64,000 bases of DNA from Myxococcales bacterium (GTDB lineage: Bacteria; Myxococcota_A; Bradymonadia; UBA7976; UBA1532). Below are positions 52,433-61,911 of the stretch, one piece after another. The notes beneath the pieces were generated by a model. That model made no database searches and had not been told where the DNA came from. It saw only the letters and a program-made list of their open reading frames with translations. How positions within the stretch are numbered: position 1 is the stretch's first letter; the number at the start of each line of letters is the position of its first letter. The stretch covers positions 1,116,001 to 1,180,000 of the forward strand of contig JACKDP010000001.1 of the NCBI GenBank assembly GCA_020633435.1, written 5' to 3'. The position numbers and the translations under genes were made by a program.

Positions 52433-55116
52433 CCGAGCTGCTCCCGCAGGGCGTGCAGCAGGTTGAGGGCCTGGATGGGGGACAGGTTGTCCAGGTCGGC
52501 CGCCCGCAGCTTGCGCTCCAGGGCGCTGGGGCCCGCCGGGATGGGCGGGGGGCTGAACAAAGAGAGCTGAAGACCGTGCTCGGGCAGCACGTCGTCGGCC
52601 CCGCCCTCGGCGAGGCGGGGGCGGCCCACGGCATCATGCTCGGCCCCCTGCAGGTTGTTGAGGACCTGCTTGGCCCGATCGATGACCGCCCGGGGCAGCC
52701 CCGCCAGCCGCGCCACCTGGATGCCGTACGAGCGGTTGGCCCCGCCCTCGATCATCTGCCGGAGGAAGATGACCTCGTCCCCCCACTCCTTGACCGCGAT
52801 GGTGAAGTTGCGGGCCCGCGGCTTCACCTGCGCCAGGTCGGTGAGCTCGTGGTAGTGCGTCGCGAAGAGCGTGCGGGCGCCGAGGACGTCGTGGATGTAC
52901 TCGGCCACCGACCACGCGATGCTCACGCCGTCGCAGGTGCTCGTGCCGCGGCCGATCTCGTCCAGGATGAGCAGGCTGCGGGCCGTGGCCTCCCGCAGGA
53001 TGGTGGCCGTCTCGTTCATCTCGACCATGAACGTCGACCGGCCGGCGGCCAGGTCGTCGGCCGCGCCCACGCGGGTGAAGATGCGATCCGCCACCCCGAC
53101 GCGGGCCGAGCGGGCGGGCACGAAGCTGCCCATCTGGGCCAGCAGGGTGATGAGGGCCACCTGCCGCATGACCGTCGACTTGCCCGCCATGTTGGGGCCC
53201 GTCAGCACGATGAGGCTCTGCTCGTCGCGGTCCAGGTAGACGCTGTTGGGCACGAAGGCCTCGCGGCCGACGGCCTCCTCCACGACCGGGTGGCGGCCGT
53301 CCACCAGGTCGATGACGTCGCCGTCGTCGACGACGGGCCGGCACCAGTCGCCGCGGTGGGCCACCTCGGCCAGGGCCGTCAGGGCGTCCAGCTCCGCCAG
53401 CGCCGACGCCGTCTCCGCCACCGGCCCCGACAGCGCCGCGATCGCCTCGCGCAAGCGCGTGAAGAGGTCGGCCTCGAGGGCCGCCCGGCGCCCCTCGGCG
53501 TTGAGCACCTTGTCCTCGAAGTCCTTGAGCTCCGGGGTGAAGTAGCGCTCGCCCGTCGACAGCGTCTGCTTGCGGATGAAGCGCTCCGGCACCAGGTGCA
53601 GGTTCGAGCGCGACACCTCGATGTAGTAGCCGAAGACCTTGTTGAAGCGGATCTTCAGGGAGCCGATGCCCGTCGCCTCGCGCTCGCGCGCCTCCAGCCG
53701 CAGGATCCAGTCCTTGCCGTGGGTGGCGATCTCGACCAGCTCGTCCAGCTCGGCGTCGTGGCCCGCCCGGATGACGCCCCCGTCCCGGAGCTGCACGGGC
53801 GGATCGTCCGCCAGCGCCGACGCGATGGCCTCGACGGCGTCCTCCACCGGGTCGAGGCGATCGACGAGGCCCGCGAGGGCCGGCAGCTCGGCGAGCACCG
53901 CCCGCAGCCCGGGCACCTGCTCCAGGCTCACCCGCAGGTGCCAGAGATCGCGGGGCCCCGCGCGCCCGGCGGCGATGCGGGCGTTGAGCCGCTCCAGGTC
54001 GTACATCTGCTGCAGGGCGTCGCGCACCGCCCCCCGCAGCTCGACGCCCTCCTTGAAAGAGGCCACCGCGTCGAGTCGCGCGTTGATGGCCCCCGGATCC
54101 ACCAGTGGGAAGGCCAGCCAGTGCCGCAGCCGCCGCGCCCCCATCGCCGTCGCCGCCCGGTCGAGCGTGCCCAGCAGGGACCCGCGCTTGCGCCCCTCCA
54201 TGAGCGTGCGGAAGAGCTCCAGGTTGGCCTTGGCCGTCTCGTCGAGCAGCAGCGTGTCCTGCACCCGGTAGGGGCTCAGGATGCGGGTGTTGGCGGGCAG
54301 GCCCTGCTGGGTGTCGGCCACGTAGGCCACCACCGCCCCGGCGGCCCGCAGCGCCGAGCCGGGGCTGGCGAAGCCGAAGGTGTCCAGCGCCTCGATGGCC
54401 GTGCCGCCGCGCGGGTCCAGCAGCGGGCCGAGGGCGTGGTGGGCCGTCTCCTTGCTGAAGAAGCGCGCCCCCGGCCGGGTCGTCGCCACGCGCCGCAGGC
54501 GCTCGCCCCCCGCCGCGACGACGTCCTCGGCGCCATCAGGCAGGACGATCTCGCGGGGCTCCAGGCGCGACAGCTCGGTGCGCAGGCCGCTCTCCCCGAC
54601 CACCTCGGTCACGCGGAACTCGCCCGTGCTCACGTCCAGCGAGGCCAGCGCGTAGGCGTCCCCCCGCGGGGCCGGCACGACCCCCACCAGGAAGTTGTTG
54701 AGCCGGGCGTCGAGGCCCTCGTCTTCGAGGATGACGCCAGGCGTCACGACCCGGGTGATGCCCCGCTCCACCACCCCGCGGGCGAGGGTCGGATCTTCGA
54801 GCTGGTCGCAGACCGCGACCTTGAGGCCGGCGGCCAGCGCCTTGACGAGGTAGGCGTTGAGCTGGTGGTGCGGGAACCCCGACATCGGGGCGGGCACGCT
54901 CGACTTCTTGTCGCGGCTCGTGACGGTGAGATCGAGGTACCGGCCCCCCATCTCCGCGTCTTCATAGAACATTTCGTAGAAGTCGCCCATGCGGAAGAAG
55001 AGCAGCGCGTCGGGGTAGCGCCCCTTCGCGGCCACGTACTGCTTCATCATGGGCGTCAGCTTGACCCCGGCGGGGATGCCGTGCAGGGCCTGGAGCGTGA
55101 CCTCGGGTTCCGACAT
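52429..55116 (-). CDS. mutS: DNA mismatch repair protein MutS
   Basis: The protein recognises mismatches. It has 895 residues, the usual size for MutS1. The mismatch-binding domain near the N terminus carries FFRMGDFYEMFYEDAE (Phe-x-Glu wedge). Clamp and lever regions follow. The ATPase domain shows GPNMAGKSTVMRQVALITLLAQ (Walker A), ILDEIGRGTSTCDG (Walker B and signature) and LFATHYHELTDLA. It ends with a C-terminal LSPIQALNLLHALREQL segment that typically mediates tetramerisation. It is the first gene of a four-gene transcript (mutS-xerD-M50-scpA). Confidence 0.97.
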   Translation of the reverse strand: MSEPEVTLQALHGIPAGVKLTPMMKQYVAAKGRYPDALLFFRMGDFYEMFYEDAEMGGRYLDLTVTSRDKKSSVPAPMSGFPHHQLNAYLVKALAAGLKVAVCDQLEDPTLARGVVERGITRVVTPGVILEDEGLDARLNNFLVGVVPAPRGDAYALASLDVSTGEFRVTEVVGESGLRTELSRLEPREIVLPDGAEDVVAAGGERLRRVATTRPGARFFSKETAHHALGPLLDPRGGTAIEALDTFGFASPGSALRAAGAVVAYVADTQQGLPANTRILSPYRVQDTLLLDETAKANLELFRTLMEGRKRGSLLGTLDRAATAMGARRLRHWLAFPLVDPGAINARLDAVASFKEGVELRGAVRDALQQMYDLERLNARIAAGRAGPRDLWHLRVSLEQVPGLRAVLAELPALAGLVDRLDPVEDAVEAIASALADDPPVQLRDGGVIRAGHDAELDELVEIATHGKDWILRLEAREREATGIGSLKIRFNKVFGYYIEVSRSNLHLVPERFIRKQTLSTGERYFTPELKDFEDKVLNAEGRRAALEADLFTRLREAIAALSGPVAETASALAELDALTALAEVAHRGDWCRPVVDDGDVIDLVDGRHPVVEEAVGREAFVPNSVYLDRDEQSLIVLTGPNMAGKSTVMRQVALITLLAQMGSFVPARSARVGVADRIFTRVGAADDLAAGRSTFMVEMNETATILREATARSLLILDEIGRGTSTCDGVSIAWSVAEYIHDVLGARTLFATHYHELTDLAQVKPRARNFTIAVKEWGDEVIFLRQMIEGGANRSYGIQVARLAGLPRAVIDRAKQVLNNLQGAEHDAVGRPRLAEGGADDVLPEHGLQLSLFSPPPIPAGPSALERKLRAADLDNLSPIQALNLLHALREQLG

Positions 55117-55250
55117 GGGGACGTTCTCTACTGGAACGGCGGCGCGCCTTCAACGGGGGTGACGTCGCCCCATGGCCGATGGGCGGCTTCGGAGGGTAGC
55201 ATGCCGTCGGCGGTGCGCCCTCGCACCGTCCGCCACGACCCGAGGACGTG

Positions 55251-58200
55251 ATGGCGCGCGCGCGGCCCCTGCAGACCGCCCTCTTCGGCAGCACCCCCCT
55301 CGCGCTGTACTGCGGCGAGGTGCTGCTGGCGCGGGGGCACGCCATCGTCGGCGTCGTCGGCACCGGGGCCGGGGTGCAGGCCTGGGCGGGCCACCGCGGG
55401 CTGGCCGTCTTCGCGGACGAAGCGCAGGCCCGCCTGCCCGAGACCCTCGATCTGCTGCTGGAGGTCGGGCACCCCGACGTGCTGGCCCCCACCCTCGTGG
55501 CCCGAGCCCGCCACGCCGTCCGCTTCCACGACGGCCCGCTGCCCGCCTACGCCGGCCACCACGTCACCACCTGGGCGCTCCTGGCCGGCGAGACGCAGCA
55601 CGCCGTCTGCTGGCACGCCATCACGGGGCGCGGCCAGGGCGGCCCGCTGCTGGCCCAGGCCCGCGTGGCCATCGAGGCCCACGACACCACGGCCGACCTG
55701 GACGCCCGCTGCCTCGCCGCCGGCGTCGCCAGCTTCCCCCAGCTGCTCGAGGCGCTCGAGGAGGGCCGCCTGCGCCCGGAGCCCCAGAGCGAGCTGCGGC
55801 GCCAGTGGCACGGCCGCCACCGCTCGCCGCCCGGCGCCGGGGCCCTGGACTGGCGGCGCCCCGCCGGCCAGCTCGCCCGGACCATCCGCGCCCTGTGCGG
55901 CGCCACGTCCAGCCCCATCGCCTGGGCCACCCTCGCCGTCGGCCGCGAGGCCGTCGTCGTCGAGCAGGCTGAGGTGGAGGCGCGCGAGCACCCCTCCGAG
56001 CCCGGCACGGTGCTGGCCCTCGATCCCCTCGGCCTCACCGTCGCCGCGGGGGCCGGCGCCCTGCGCATCCAGCGCATCTGGCGGCAGGACGGCCGCGCCC
56101 TGCGCTTCACCGACCTGCCCGTGACGGTGGGCGAGGTCCTGCCCCTCCCCGATCTGGCCGCCCTCGAAGAGCTGGACCAGACCTGGCGCCCGGACGCCGA
56201 CTTCTGGGTCCGCCGGCTCGCCGAGGCCGAGCCCCTGCCCGTGCCCTGGGGCGAGGTAGGCGTCCCCGAGGCCGGCGGCCGCCTCGTCCGCCTCGGCCTG
56301 GACGACGGCGCCGTGCTCACCGCCGCCTGCGTCTTGCTGGCGCGCGCCGCCGAGGCCTGGCACTTCGACGTCGCCGTCACCGACGCGGCGCGCCTGCAGC
56401 TGGTGGGCGGCCTGGACGCCTGGTTCTGCCCCCACGTGCCCATGCGCATGGAGCTGGACCCCGACGCCGACCGCACCGCCGCGGCGGCCGTCGTCCTCGA
56501 CGCCTGGCGCGCGGCCCGCCGCTCCGGCCACCGGCGCGACCTCGGGGCCCGCCTCGCCGGCCGCCGCGGCCCGGAGCTGGAGGCGGTGCTCCTGGCCCGC
56601 GTCGACGACGCGGCCACCTTCACGCCCCCGCGCGAGGCCATCGTCGCCTGCGCCTTCGACGGCGTGAGCGCCCGGTGGTGGGCCCCCGCCAGCATCCTCG
56701 GCCCCCTGGAGCGCGGGTTCGCGGCCCTGCTCAAGCCCCCGGACGCGACGCCCATCGGCCGGCTCTCCCTGCTGAGCCCCGCCGACGCCGCCCGCCTCGA
56801 CGCGCTGCACGGGCCCACCCCGCCGCCGAGCCCGCTGCGGGTGAGCGACGCCGTCCTCGGCCGCGCCGCCGCCACCCCCGACGCCGACGCGCTGGTCGCC
56901 GACGGCCGCCCGCTGTCGTTCGCCAGCTTCGAGGTGCGGGTCAACCGCCTGGCCCGCCACCTCCAGAGCCTGGGCCTCGGCCGCGGGGACCGGGTGGCCA
57001 CGCTGCTGCCCGACGTGGGCGACGCCCTCGTCGCCACCCTGGCCGTCCTCACCGCGGGGGCCACCGCCGTCCCCCTCGATCCGGCCACCCGCCCCGACCG
57101 CCTGGCCCGCCAGCAGACGGACGCCCGCGTCGACGCCACCGTGACCTGCGAGGACCTGCGCGCCCACGTCAGCCAGGGCGGCCAGATCATCAGCGTCGAC
57201 ACGGACCGCGCCATCATCGAGGCCTGGCCGGCCGATCCCCTGCCCTGCCCGGCGGACGCGGCCGACACCGCCTGCGTCGTCTTCGCGCCCGAGGGCCACC
57301 GGGGCGTCGCCCTCAGCCACGCCCAGCTCGTCGGCCTCTTCAGCGCCATCGACGAGGTGGTGGAGGAGCGCCCCGGCGTCTGGCTCGGCCTCGGCCCGCC
57401 GCTGGCCGCCACCGGCGTCGTCGACCGGCTCTGGGCGCTGTCCCGCGGCTTCGAGGTCCTGGCCCCCGACCCGGCCGCCGAGCGCGCCGCCACCCTGAGC
57501 CTCGCCTGCGCCTCGTCGGATCCGGTCGTGCTGGCCGGCGTCGCCCGCTTCGCCGACCGCCACGGCTTCGAGGCGCTCTGGCTGCTGGACTGGGGCGTGG
57601 CCGGCGCCACCCTGCCCGACGCCGCCGTCGCCGCCGCCGCCGCGGCCACCGGCACCGAGCGCGTCGGGCTGCGGGCCGTCACCAGGCTCCCGGCCGATCC
57701 CGACCGCTTGCTCGAAATCTGGAGCCTGATCAACGGGTTGAGCGCCGGCCGCCTCGGCCTGGCGGTCATCCCCGAGTCGCCGCGGCGCCTGGAGGGCGCC
57801 CTCGCCCAGCTCCGCACCGTCGGGGGCGCCGACGCGCCGCCGCCCGCCTGGGTGGTGGCCGAGGAGGGCGAGGCCTTCGCCGCCGCCGGCCGTGCCGGGG
57901 CCAGCGTCGTCACCGTCATCCGGGCCGGCCTGCTCGCCGATCTGCCCGGCCTCGTGCTCCGCTACCGCGCCGGCCGGGCCGACGCCGGCCACGCCGGGCC
58001 CGGCCAGGTCACCCTCGTCGTGCCCACGCTCATCGGCGACGACGACCAGACCGTCCGCGCCTGGGCCCGCGCCCCGCTGGCGAGCTGGCTGCGCCGCCTC
58101 GGCGGCCCCCGCGAGCCCGTCGGCCTGGACCAGGTGGCCCTCGCCGGCGACGCCGCCCGCGCCCGCACCTGGCTGGCCGGCGTCGCCCGGGCCGGCGTGG

Positions 58201-59123
58201 ACGAGGTCGCCTGCCTCGTCGACTTCGGCCTGCCGGCCGCCACGCTGCGCGCCCACCTGCCCGGCCTCGGCCTGCTGCGCCAGGCCCCCCCGAGCGAGGG
58301 CGATGGCCTGGCCGACCGCCTGCAGCGCGACGGTGTCACCCACCTGGAGGTGCCCGTTGAGCGCCTGCGCCGCCTGCTGAGCGAGCCCGGCCAGGCCCTC
58401 GGCCGCCTGCGCCACGTCATCATCACCGGCGACCCGCTGCCCGCCGACCTGGCCCGCGCCACCCGCGCCGCCGTCGGCCCGGGCGTCCAGCTCACCCGGC
58501 GGCTCGACCTGCTGGAGACGGGCGGCTGGTGCACGGCCCACGGCATCGCGGGGGACGAGGCCACCCTGCCCCTCGGCGTCCCGCTGGCCCACCTGCGCGC
58601 CCACGTCCTCGACAGCCGCGGCGAGGCGCCCCCGCTGGGCGCGCCCGGCGAGCTCTGCGTCGGCGGCCCGGGCGTCACCGTCCAGGGCCTGCACCCCGCG
58701 CGGCGCATCCAGCGCCCCGACGGCCCCCTGCTGCGGACGGGCCTGCGGGTGCGGCAGTCCCTCGACGGCACGCTGGAGCCGGTGCCCCGCCCGCTGCCCC
58801 CCCCGACGGAGCCCCCAGAGGCCGAGCCCACCGCGCCCTTCGATGGCACCCCGCTGGAGCGCGCCGCCGCGACCGTCATCCGCGCCGCCCTTGGCACCCG
58901 GTCCCTGCCCGCCGCCGACGTGGACCTGTTCGGCCGCCTGGCCGACCCGGCGCAGCTCGTGCGCATCGCCGCCGAGCTCTCCGACGCCCTCAACCGCGAG
59001 GTCAGCCTCGCCGCCCTCTTCGAGCATCGCAGCATCCGGGCGCTCGTCCGCCACCTGCGCGCCGAGGCCGACCCCACCTCGGGCCAGCGCTCCGGCCGCA
59101 AGCGCCGCCGCCGCCGGGACTAG
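55251..59123 (+). CDS. NRPS-like protein with degenerate formyltransferase, condensation, adenylation, luciferase-like and carrier domains
   Basis: The product has 1290 residues from ATG 55251 (GAGG just upstream). Domains in order are: a formyltransferase fold (about 1-300; RFHDGPLPAYAG near 95), a C-domain-like remnant (about 305-520), adenylation-domain N part (about 531-745), an inserted luciferase-like monooxygenase (about 748-950; ARFADRHGFEALW, NGLSAGRLGL), adenylation C part (about 957-1190; GELCVGGPGVTV), and a carrier domain (about 1198-1270). Key residues are missing throughout: the formyltransferase Asn is Arg and its Asp is Gly; no HHxxxDG is present; the adenylation loop reads FAPEGHRGVAL; PERHFH is WLLDWGV; the carrier Ser site reads LADPA. 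This order is known from MupA/Atu3671-type synthetases. Confidence 0.85.
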   Translation: MARARPLQTALFGSTPLALYCGEVLLARGHAIVGVVGTGAGVQAWAGHRGLAVFADEAQARLPETLDLLLEVGHPDVLAPTLVARARHAVRFHDGPLPAYAGHHVTTWALLAGETQHAVCWHAITGRGQGGPLLAQARVAIEAHDTTADLDARCLAAGVASFPQLLEALEEGRLRPEPQSELRRQWHGRHRSPPGAGALDWRRPAGQLARTIRALCGATSSPIAWATLAVGREAVVVEQAEVEAREHPSEPGTVLALDPLGLTVAAGAGALRIQRIWRQDGRALRFTDLPVTVGEVLPLPDLAALEELDQTWRPDADFWVRRLAEAEPLPVPWGEVGVPEAGGRLVRLGLDDGAVLTAACVLLARAAEAWHFDVAVTDAARLQLVGGLDAWFCPHVPMRMELDPDADRTAAAAVVLDAWRAARRSGHRRDLGARLAGRRGPELEAVLLARVDDAATFTPPREAIVACAFDGVSARWWAPASILGPLERGFAALLKPPDATPIGRLSLLSPADAARLDALHGPTPPPSPLRVSDAVLGRAAATPDADALVADGRPLSFASFEVRVNRLARHLQSLGLGRGDRVATLLPDVGDALVATLAVLTAGATAVPLDPATRPDRLARQQTDARVDATVTCEDLRAHVSQGGQIISVDTDRAIIEAWPADPLPCPADAADTACVVFAPEGHRGVALSHAQLVGLFSAIDEVVEERPGVWLGLGPPLAATGVVDRLWALSRGFEVLAPDPAAERAATLSLACASSDPVVLAGVARFADRHGFEALWLLDWGVAGATLPDAAVAAAAAATGTERVGLRAVTRLPADPDRLLEIWSLINGLSAGRLGLAVIPESPRRLEGALAQLRTVGGADAPPPAWVVAEEGEAFAAAGRAGASVVTVIRAGLLADLPGLVLRYRAGRADAGHAGPGQVTLVVPTLIGDDDQTVRAWARAPLASWLRRLGGPREPVGLDQVALAGDAARARTWLAGVARAGVDEVACLVDFGLPAATLRAHLPGLGLLRQAPPSEGDGLADRLQRDGVTHLEVPVERLRRLLSEPGQALGRLRHVIITGDPLPADLARATRAAVGPGVQLTRRLDLLETGGWCTAHGIAGDEATLPLGVPLAHLRAHVLDSRGEAPPLGAPGELCVGGPGVTVQGLHPARRIQRPDGPLLRTGLRVRQSLDGTLEPVPRPLPPPTEPPEAEPTAPFDGTPLERAAATVIRAALGTRSLPAADVDLFGRLADPAQLVRIAAELSDALNREVSLAALFEHRSIRALVRHLRAEADPTSGQRSGRKRRRRRD

Positions 59124-59144
59124 CGCCAGACACGAGGCAAGCCA

Positions 59145-59630
59145 TTGGAACGCTTCACGATTCGCCCCATCAAGCCCGCCGACTCCCCCGCCGTCGCCGC
59201 CCTCATCCGGGCGGTCATGCCCACCTTCGGCTGCGATGGCCCCGGCTTCGCCATCCTCGATCCCGAGGTCGACGACATGGCCACCGCCTACCGCGCACCC
59301 CGCGCCGCCTACTTCGTCATCGAAGAGGCCGGCCAGGTGGTCGGCGGCGGAGGGGTGGCCCAGCTCGTGGGCGCGGACCCCGAGGTCTGCGAGCTGCGCA
59401 AGATGTACCTCTACCCCGAGGCGCGCGGGCATGGCCTGGGCCGGACGCTGCTGACCCTCTGCCTGGAGACGGCCCGGGACCTCGGCTACACCACGTGCTA
59501 CCTGGAGACGATGGAGGCGATGGAGGCCGCCTGCCGGCTCTACGAGGCCTTCGGCTTCGACCGCCTGGAGGCCCCGATGGGCGCCACCGGCCACTTCGGC
59601 TGCAACCGCCGCTACGCCCGGGCTCTCTGA
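59145..59630 (+). CDS. GNAT family N-acetyltransferase
   Basis: The product has 161 residues with a TTG start behind GAGG. The GNAT acetyl-CoA loop is ELRKMYLYPEARGHGLGRTLLTLCLETA (Arg/Gly motif Q/RxxGxG/A as ARGHGLG), with the later GYTTCYLETMEAMEAACRLYEAFGF strand-helix typical of the family. It acetylates an amine on an unknown small molecule or protein. It follows the NRPS-like gene by 21 bases and may be its tailoring enzyme, although that protein looks inactive. Confidence 0.88.
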   Translation: MERFTIRPIKPADSPAVAALIRAVMPTFGCDGPGFAILDPEVDDMATAYRAPRAAYFVIEEAGQVVGGGGVAQLVGADPEVCELRKMYLYPEARGHGLGRTLLTLCLETARDLGYTTCYLETMEAMEAACRLYEAFGFDRLEAPMGATGHFGCNRRYARAL

Positions 59631-59661
59631 GCCCGCAGAGTCTGAGCCCAGAGAGGACGCC

Positions 59662-60942
59662 ATGCTCGCGCTCATCGTCACCCTCCTCGCCGCCGGCGGC
59701 CCCCTGCCCTGGCTGCACGACGCCTACGACGCCGCCCTCGAGCAGGGCCGCGCCGCCAGCAAGCCCGTCGTCGTCGACCTGTGGGCGCCCTGGTGCCACA
59801 CCTGCCTGTCCATGCAGCAGACCGTCCTGGCCGACCCGGCCCTGGCCGACGTCGCCGACGCCTTCGTCTGGGTCGCCCTCGACACCGACAAGCCCGTGAA
59901 CTTCCCGGCCGTCGAGCGCCTCAAGCCCGGCGCCTGGCCCACCTTCTACATCGTCGACGCCACCTCCCAGGCCGTCCTCGCCCGCCAGGTCGGCTCGGCC
60001 AGCCCCGCCGAGTGGCGCGCCTTCCTGGCCGCCGGCCGGCAGGCCGCCCCCGCCGAGCAGGGCCTGCGCGCCGCCGAGGCCGCCGCCGCCGCGGGCAAGC
60101 TGGACGAGGCCGCCGGCCTCTACGCCGCCGCCCTCGCCCAGGCCGGCCCCACCTGGCCCCGCCGCGCCGCCGCCCTGACCGACTGGCTCGGCACCCTCTA
60201 CCACCTCGAGCGCTACGACGAGTGCGCCCACGGCGCCCTGGCCCGCCTGGCCGAGGCGGCCTCTGGCACCTCCGCCGCCGCCGACTTCACCGCCTACGCC
60301 CTCGAGTGCGCCGGCCAGGCCCGGGAGGCCAACCTGGGCGCCCGCCTGCGCATCGCCCTGGCCGCCCCCGACGCCCCGCTCACCCGCCTGCTCGCCGCGC
60401 CGTCCGCCCTCACCGTCGACGACCACAGCGACGCCCTGCGCATCCGGCGCGAGCTCCTCGACGCCCTCGGCGACGCCGACGGCGCGAAGAAGGTGGCGCA
60501 GCAGCAGTACGCCCTGCTCGTCGACGCCTGGGACCGCAGCGTGCCTCGCGCCCGCATGGCCTACGGCTGGCCCCTCGCCGAGGTCAGCGTCTACCTGGGC
60601 CGGGGCGCCGACATCCTGCCGCGCCTCCAGCAGACGGCGAAGGACCTGCCGACCGAGTACGACCCGCCCTACCGCCTCGCCTGGGTGCTGCAGCAGGTCG
60701 GCCAGCGCTACGCCGCCCTGGCCGCCGCCCGCCAGGCCGAGGGCCTCGCCTACGGCCCCCGCAAGGGCCGCGTCCTCGCCCTCGCCGCGACCATCATCCA
60801 GGCCGGCGGCGACGTGGCCGCCAGCCGCGCCGCCTGGGAGGCCGTCCTCGCCTGGCAGGCCACCCTGCCCGAGAACGTCCGCCTGGCCTCGCTCGACAGC
60901 CAGGCCAGGAAAGCTCTGGAATCATTGACGAAAGTGAAGTAG
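59662..60942 (+). CDS. Secreted thioredoxin-like protein with TPR C-terminal part
   Basis: The product has 426 residues. A short hydrophobic N terminus (MLALIVTLLAAGGP) acts as a signal peptide or anchor. A thioredoxin-like domain follows (about 25-125) with VVVDLWAPWCHTCLSMQQ; the CHTC active site has both cysteines and resembles DsbD gamma/DUF255-type domains. WPTFYIVDA supplies the cis-Pro equivalent (GAWPTFYI). The rest (about 130-420) is helical TPR-like repeats. It probably reduces or isomerises disulfides of secreted Cys-rich proteins, of which this window has several. It lies 31 bases after the acetyltransferase gene. Confidence 0.82.
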   Translation: MLALIVTLLAAGGPLPWLHDAYDAALEQGRAASKPVVVDLWAPWCHTCLSMQQTVLADPALADVADAFVWVALDTDKPVNFPAVERLKPGAWPTFYIVDATSQAVLARQVGSASPAEWRAFLAAGRQAAPAEQGLRAAEAAAAAGKLDEAAGLYAAALAQAGPTWPRRAAALTDWLGTLYHLERYDECAHGALARLAEAASGTSAAADFTAYALECAGQAREANLGARLRIALAAPDAPLTRLLAAPSALTVDDHSDALRIRRELLDALGDADGAKKVAQQQYALLVDAWDRSVPRARMAYGWPLAEVSVYLGRGADILPRLQQTAKDLPTEYDPPYRLAWVLQQVGQRYAALAAARQAEGLAYGPRKGRVLALAATIIQAGGDVAASRAAWEAVLAWQATLPENVRLASLDSQARKALESLTKVK

Positions 60943-60952
60943 CGCCGAGGCC

Positions 60953-61745
60953 TCAGGGCAGCGGCTTCCCGCCGAACGGCCCGCGCCAGCGCGCCCCGGG
61001 CGCGGGCGCCACGTTGATCCCCGCCGCCACCATGCCGGCCCCCTCGCCCTCGACGACGAAGTCGACCAGGTGCGACCCCGTCGCCGGCACGGGGATGAGG
61101 ACCCACCACACCGTCAGCCACTCGGCCTGGTCGCCCTCCACCACCTCGTACGCCTGCACCTCGGCCACCCGCAGCCGGTTGATGGGCTCGTTGTTCAGCT
61201 TCCAGCCGCGCACGCTCAGCGCCGCCCCCGCCCGCGCGGCGACGCTGACCTGGAGCAGCGGCCCCGGCATCGTCTCCACCGCCACGGGCCCTGGCCCGAA
61301 CCCCAGGCTCACATGGGACCCACAGCGCCCGTAGAGCACCACCCCCCCGGCCCCCAGCCGGGCCATCGCCGGCGGATACCGGAACGGCTCGCCGCCCAGC
61401 CCCGCCACCACCGTCTCGCCCACCAGCAGGTCGGGCCCCAGGCAGCCGAGCGGCCACCGCCCCGTCTTCTTCCCGTCGCCGTCGAGGTCCAGCGCCCGGC
61501 CGCTGCCGAGGACGTTCCGCTCCTCGAGCCACGCGGGCCGCTTCACCCCCGCCAGCGCCACGGGCTCCGCCGTGAACGACACGGGCCCCGTCGGCACCTT
61601 GACGCCCGGCCGCGCGGCGAAGGCGATGGTCACCCCGCCCGCCCCCCGCCGTCCATGCCCGCACCTCGGGCGCCCCGTACGGGTGCTCCGCCGCCGCCGC
61701 GGTCCCCGCGATCAGCAGCGCGATGACGCCGAGCGCTCGCAACAT
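60953..61745 (-). pseudogene. Secreted protein of unknown function, frame-disrupted in a G-run
   Basis: The N-terminal piece (ATG 61745) encodes a signal peptide MLRALGVIALLIAGTAAAA and AEHPYGAPEVRAWTAGG. About base 61640, in a G-rich tract (on the minus strand GGCGGGGGGCGGGCGGGG), the frame shifts by one and the protein continues from VTIAFAARPGVKVPTGPVSF to the stop at 60953. Joined, it is about 263 residues. The mature part has repeated beta-like stretches (PPAMARLGAGGVVLYGRCGSHVSLG, NEPINRLRVAEVQAYEVVEGDQ) and a DLDGDGKKTGR calcium-loop-like segment. I do not recognise it. The disruption could be a sequencing error, a real mutation or a slippage switch. The downstream part alone could start at GTG 61633. 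Confidence 0.6.
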
Positions 61746-61911
61746 CCATCCCTCCGGCGCCCCACGCGGCGCGGCGCCAGTATCCCGACGGGGCCGGTCT
61801 GACGCCAGCGACCGGCCCGGCGAGCCCGAGCTGGACCGATGGGTCGCACACCTCTGCGTTGACAGACCGCACCGGGCACGGCACCTTGAGTCCAGGCAGG
61901 AGGGCAGACTC

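Noticed and set aside
55128..59681. A long open frame on the minus strand opposite the NRPS-like gene
   Set aside because: Its translation is Gly/Ala/Arg-rich without recognisable domains and it runs through several genes, so it is a GC shadow of the plus-strand gene.
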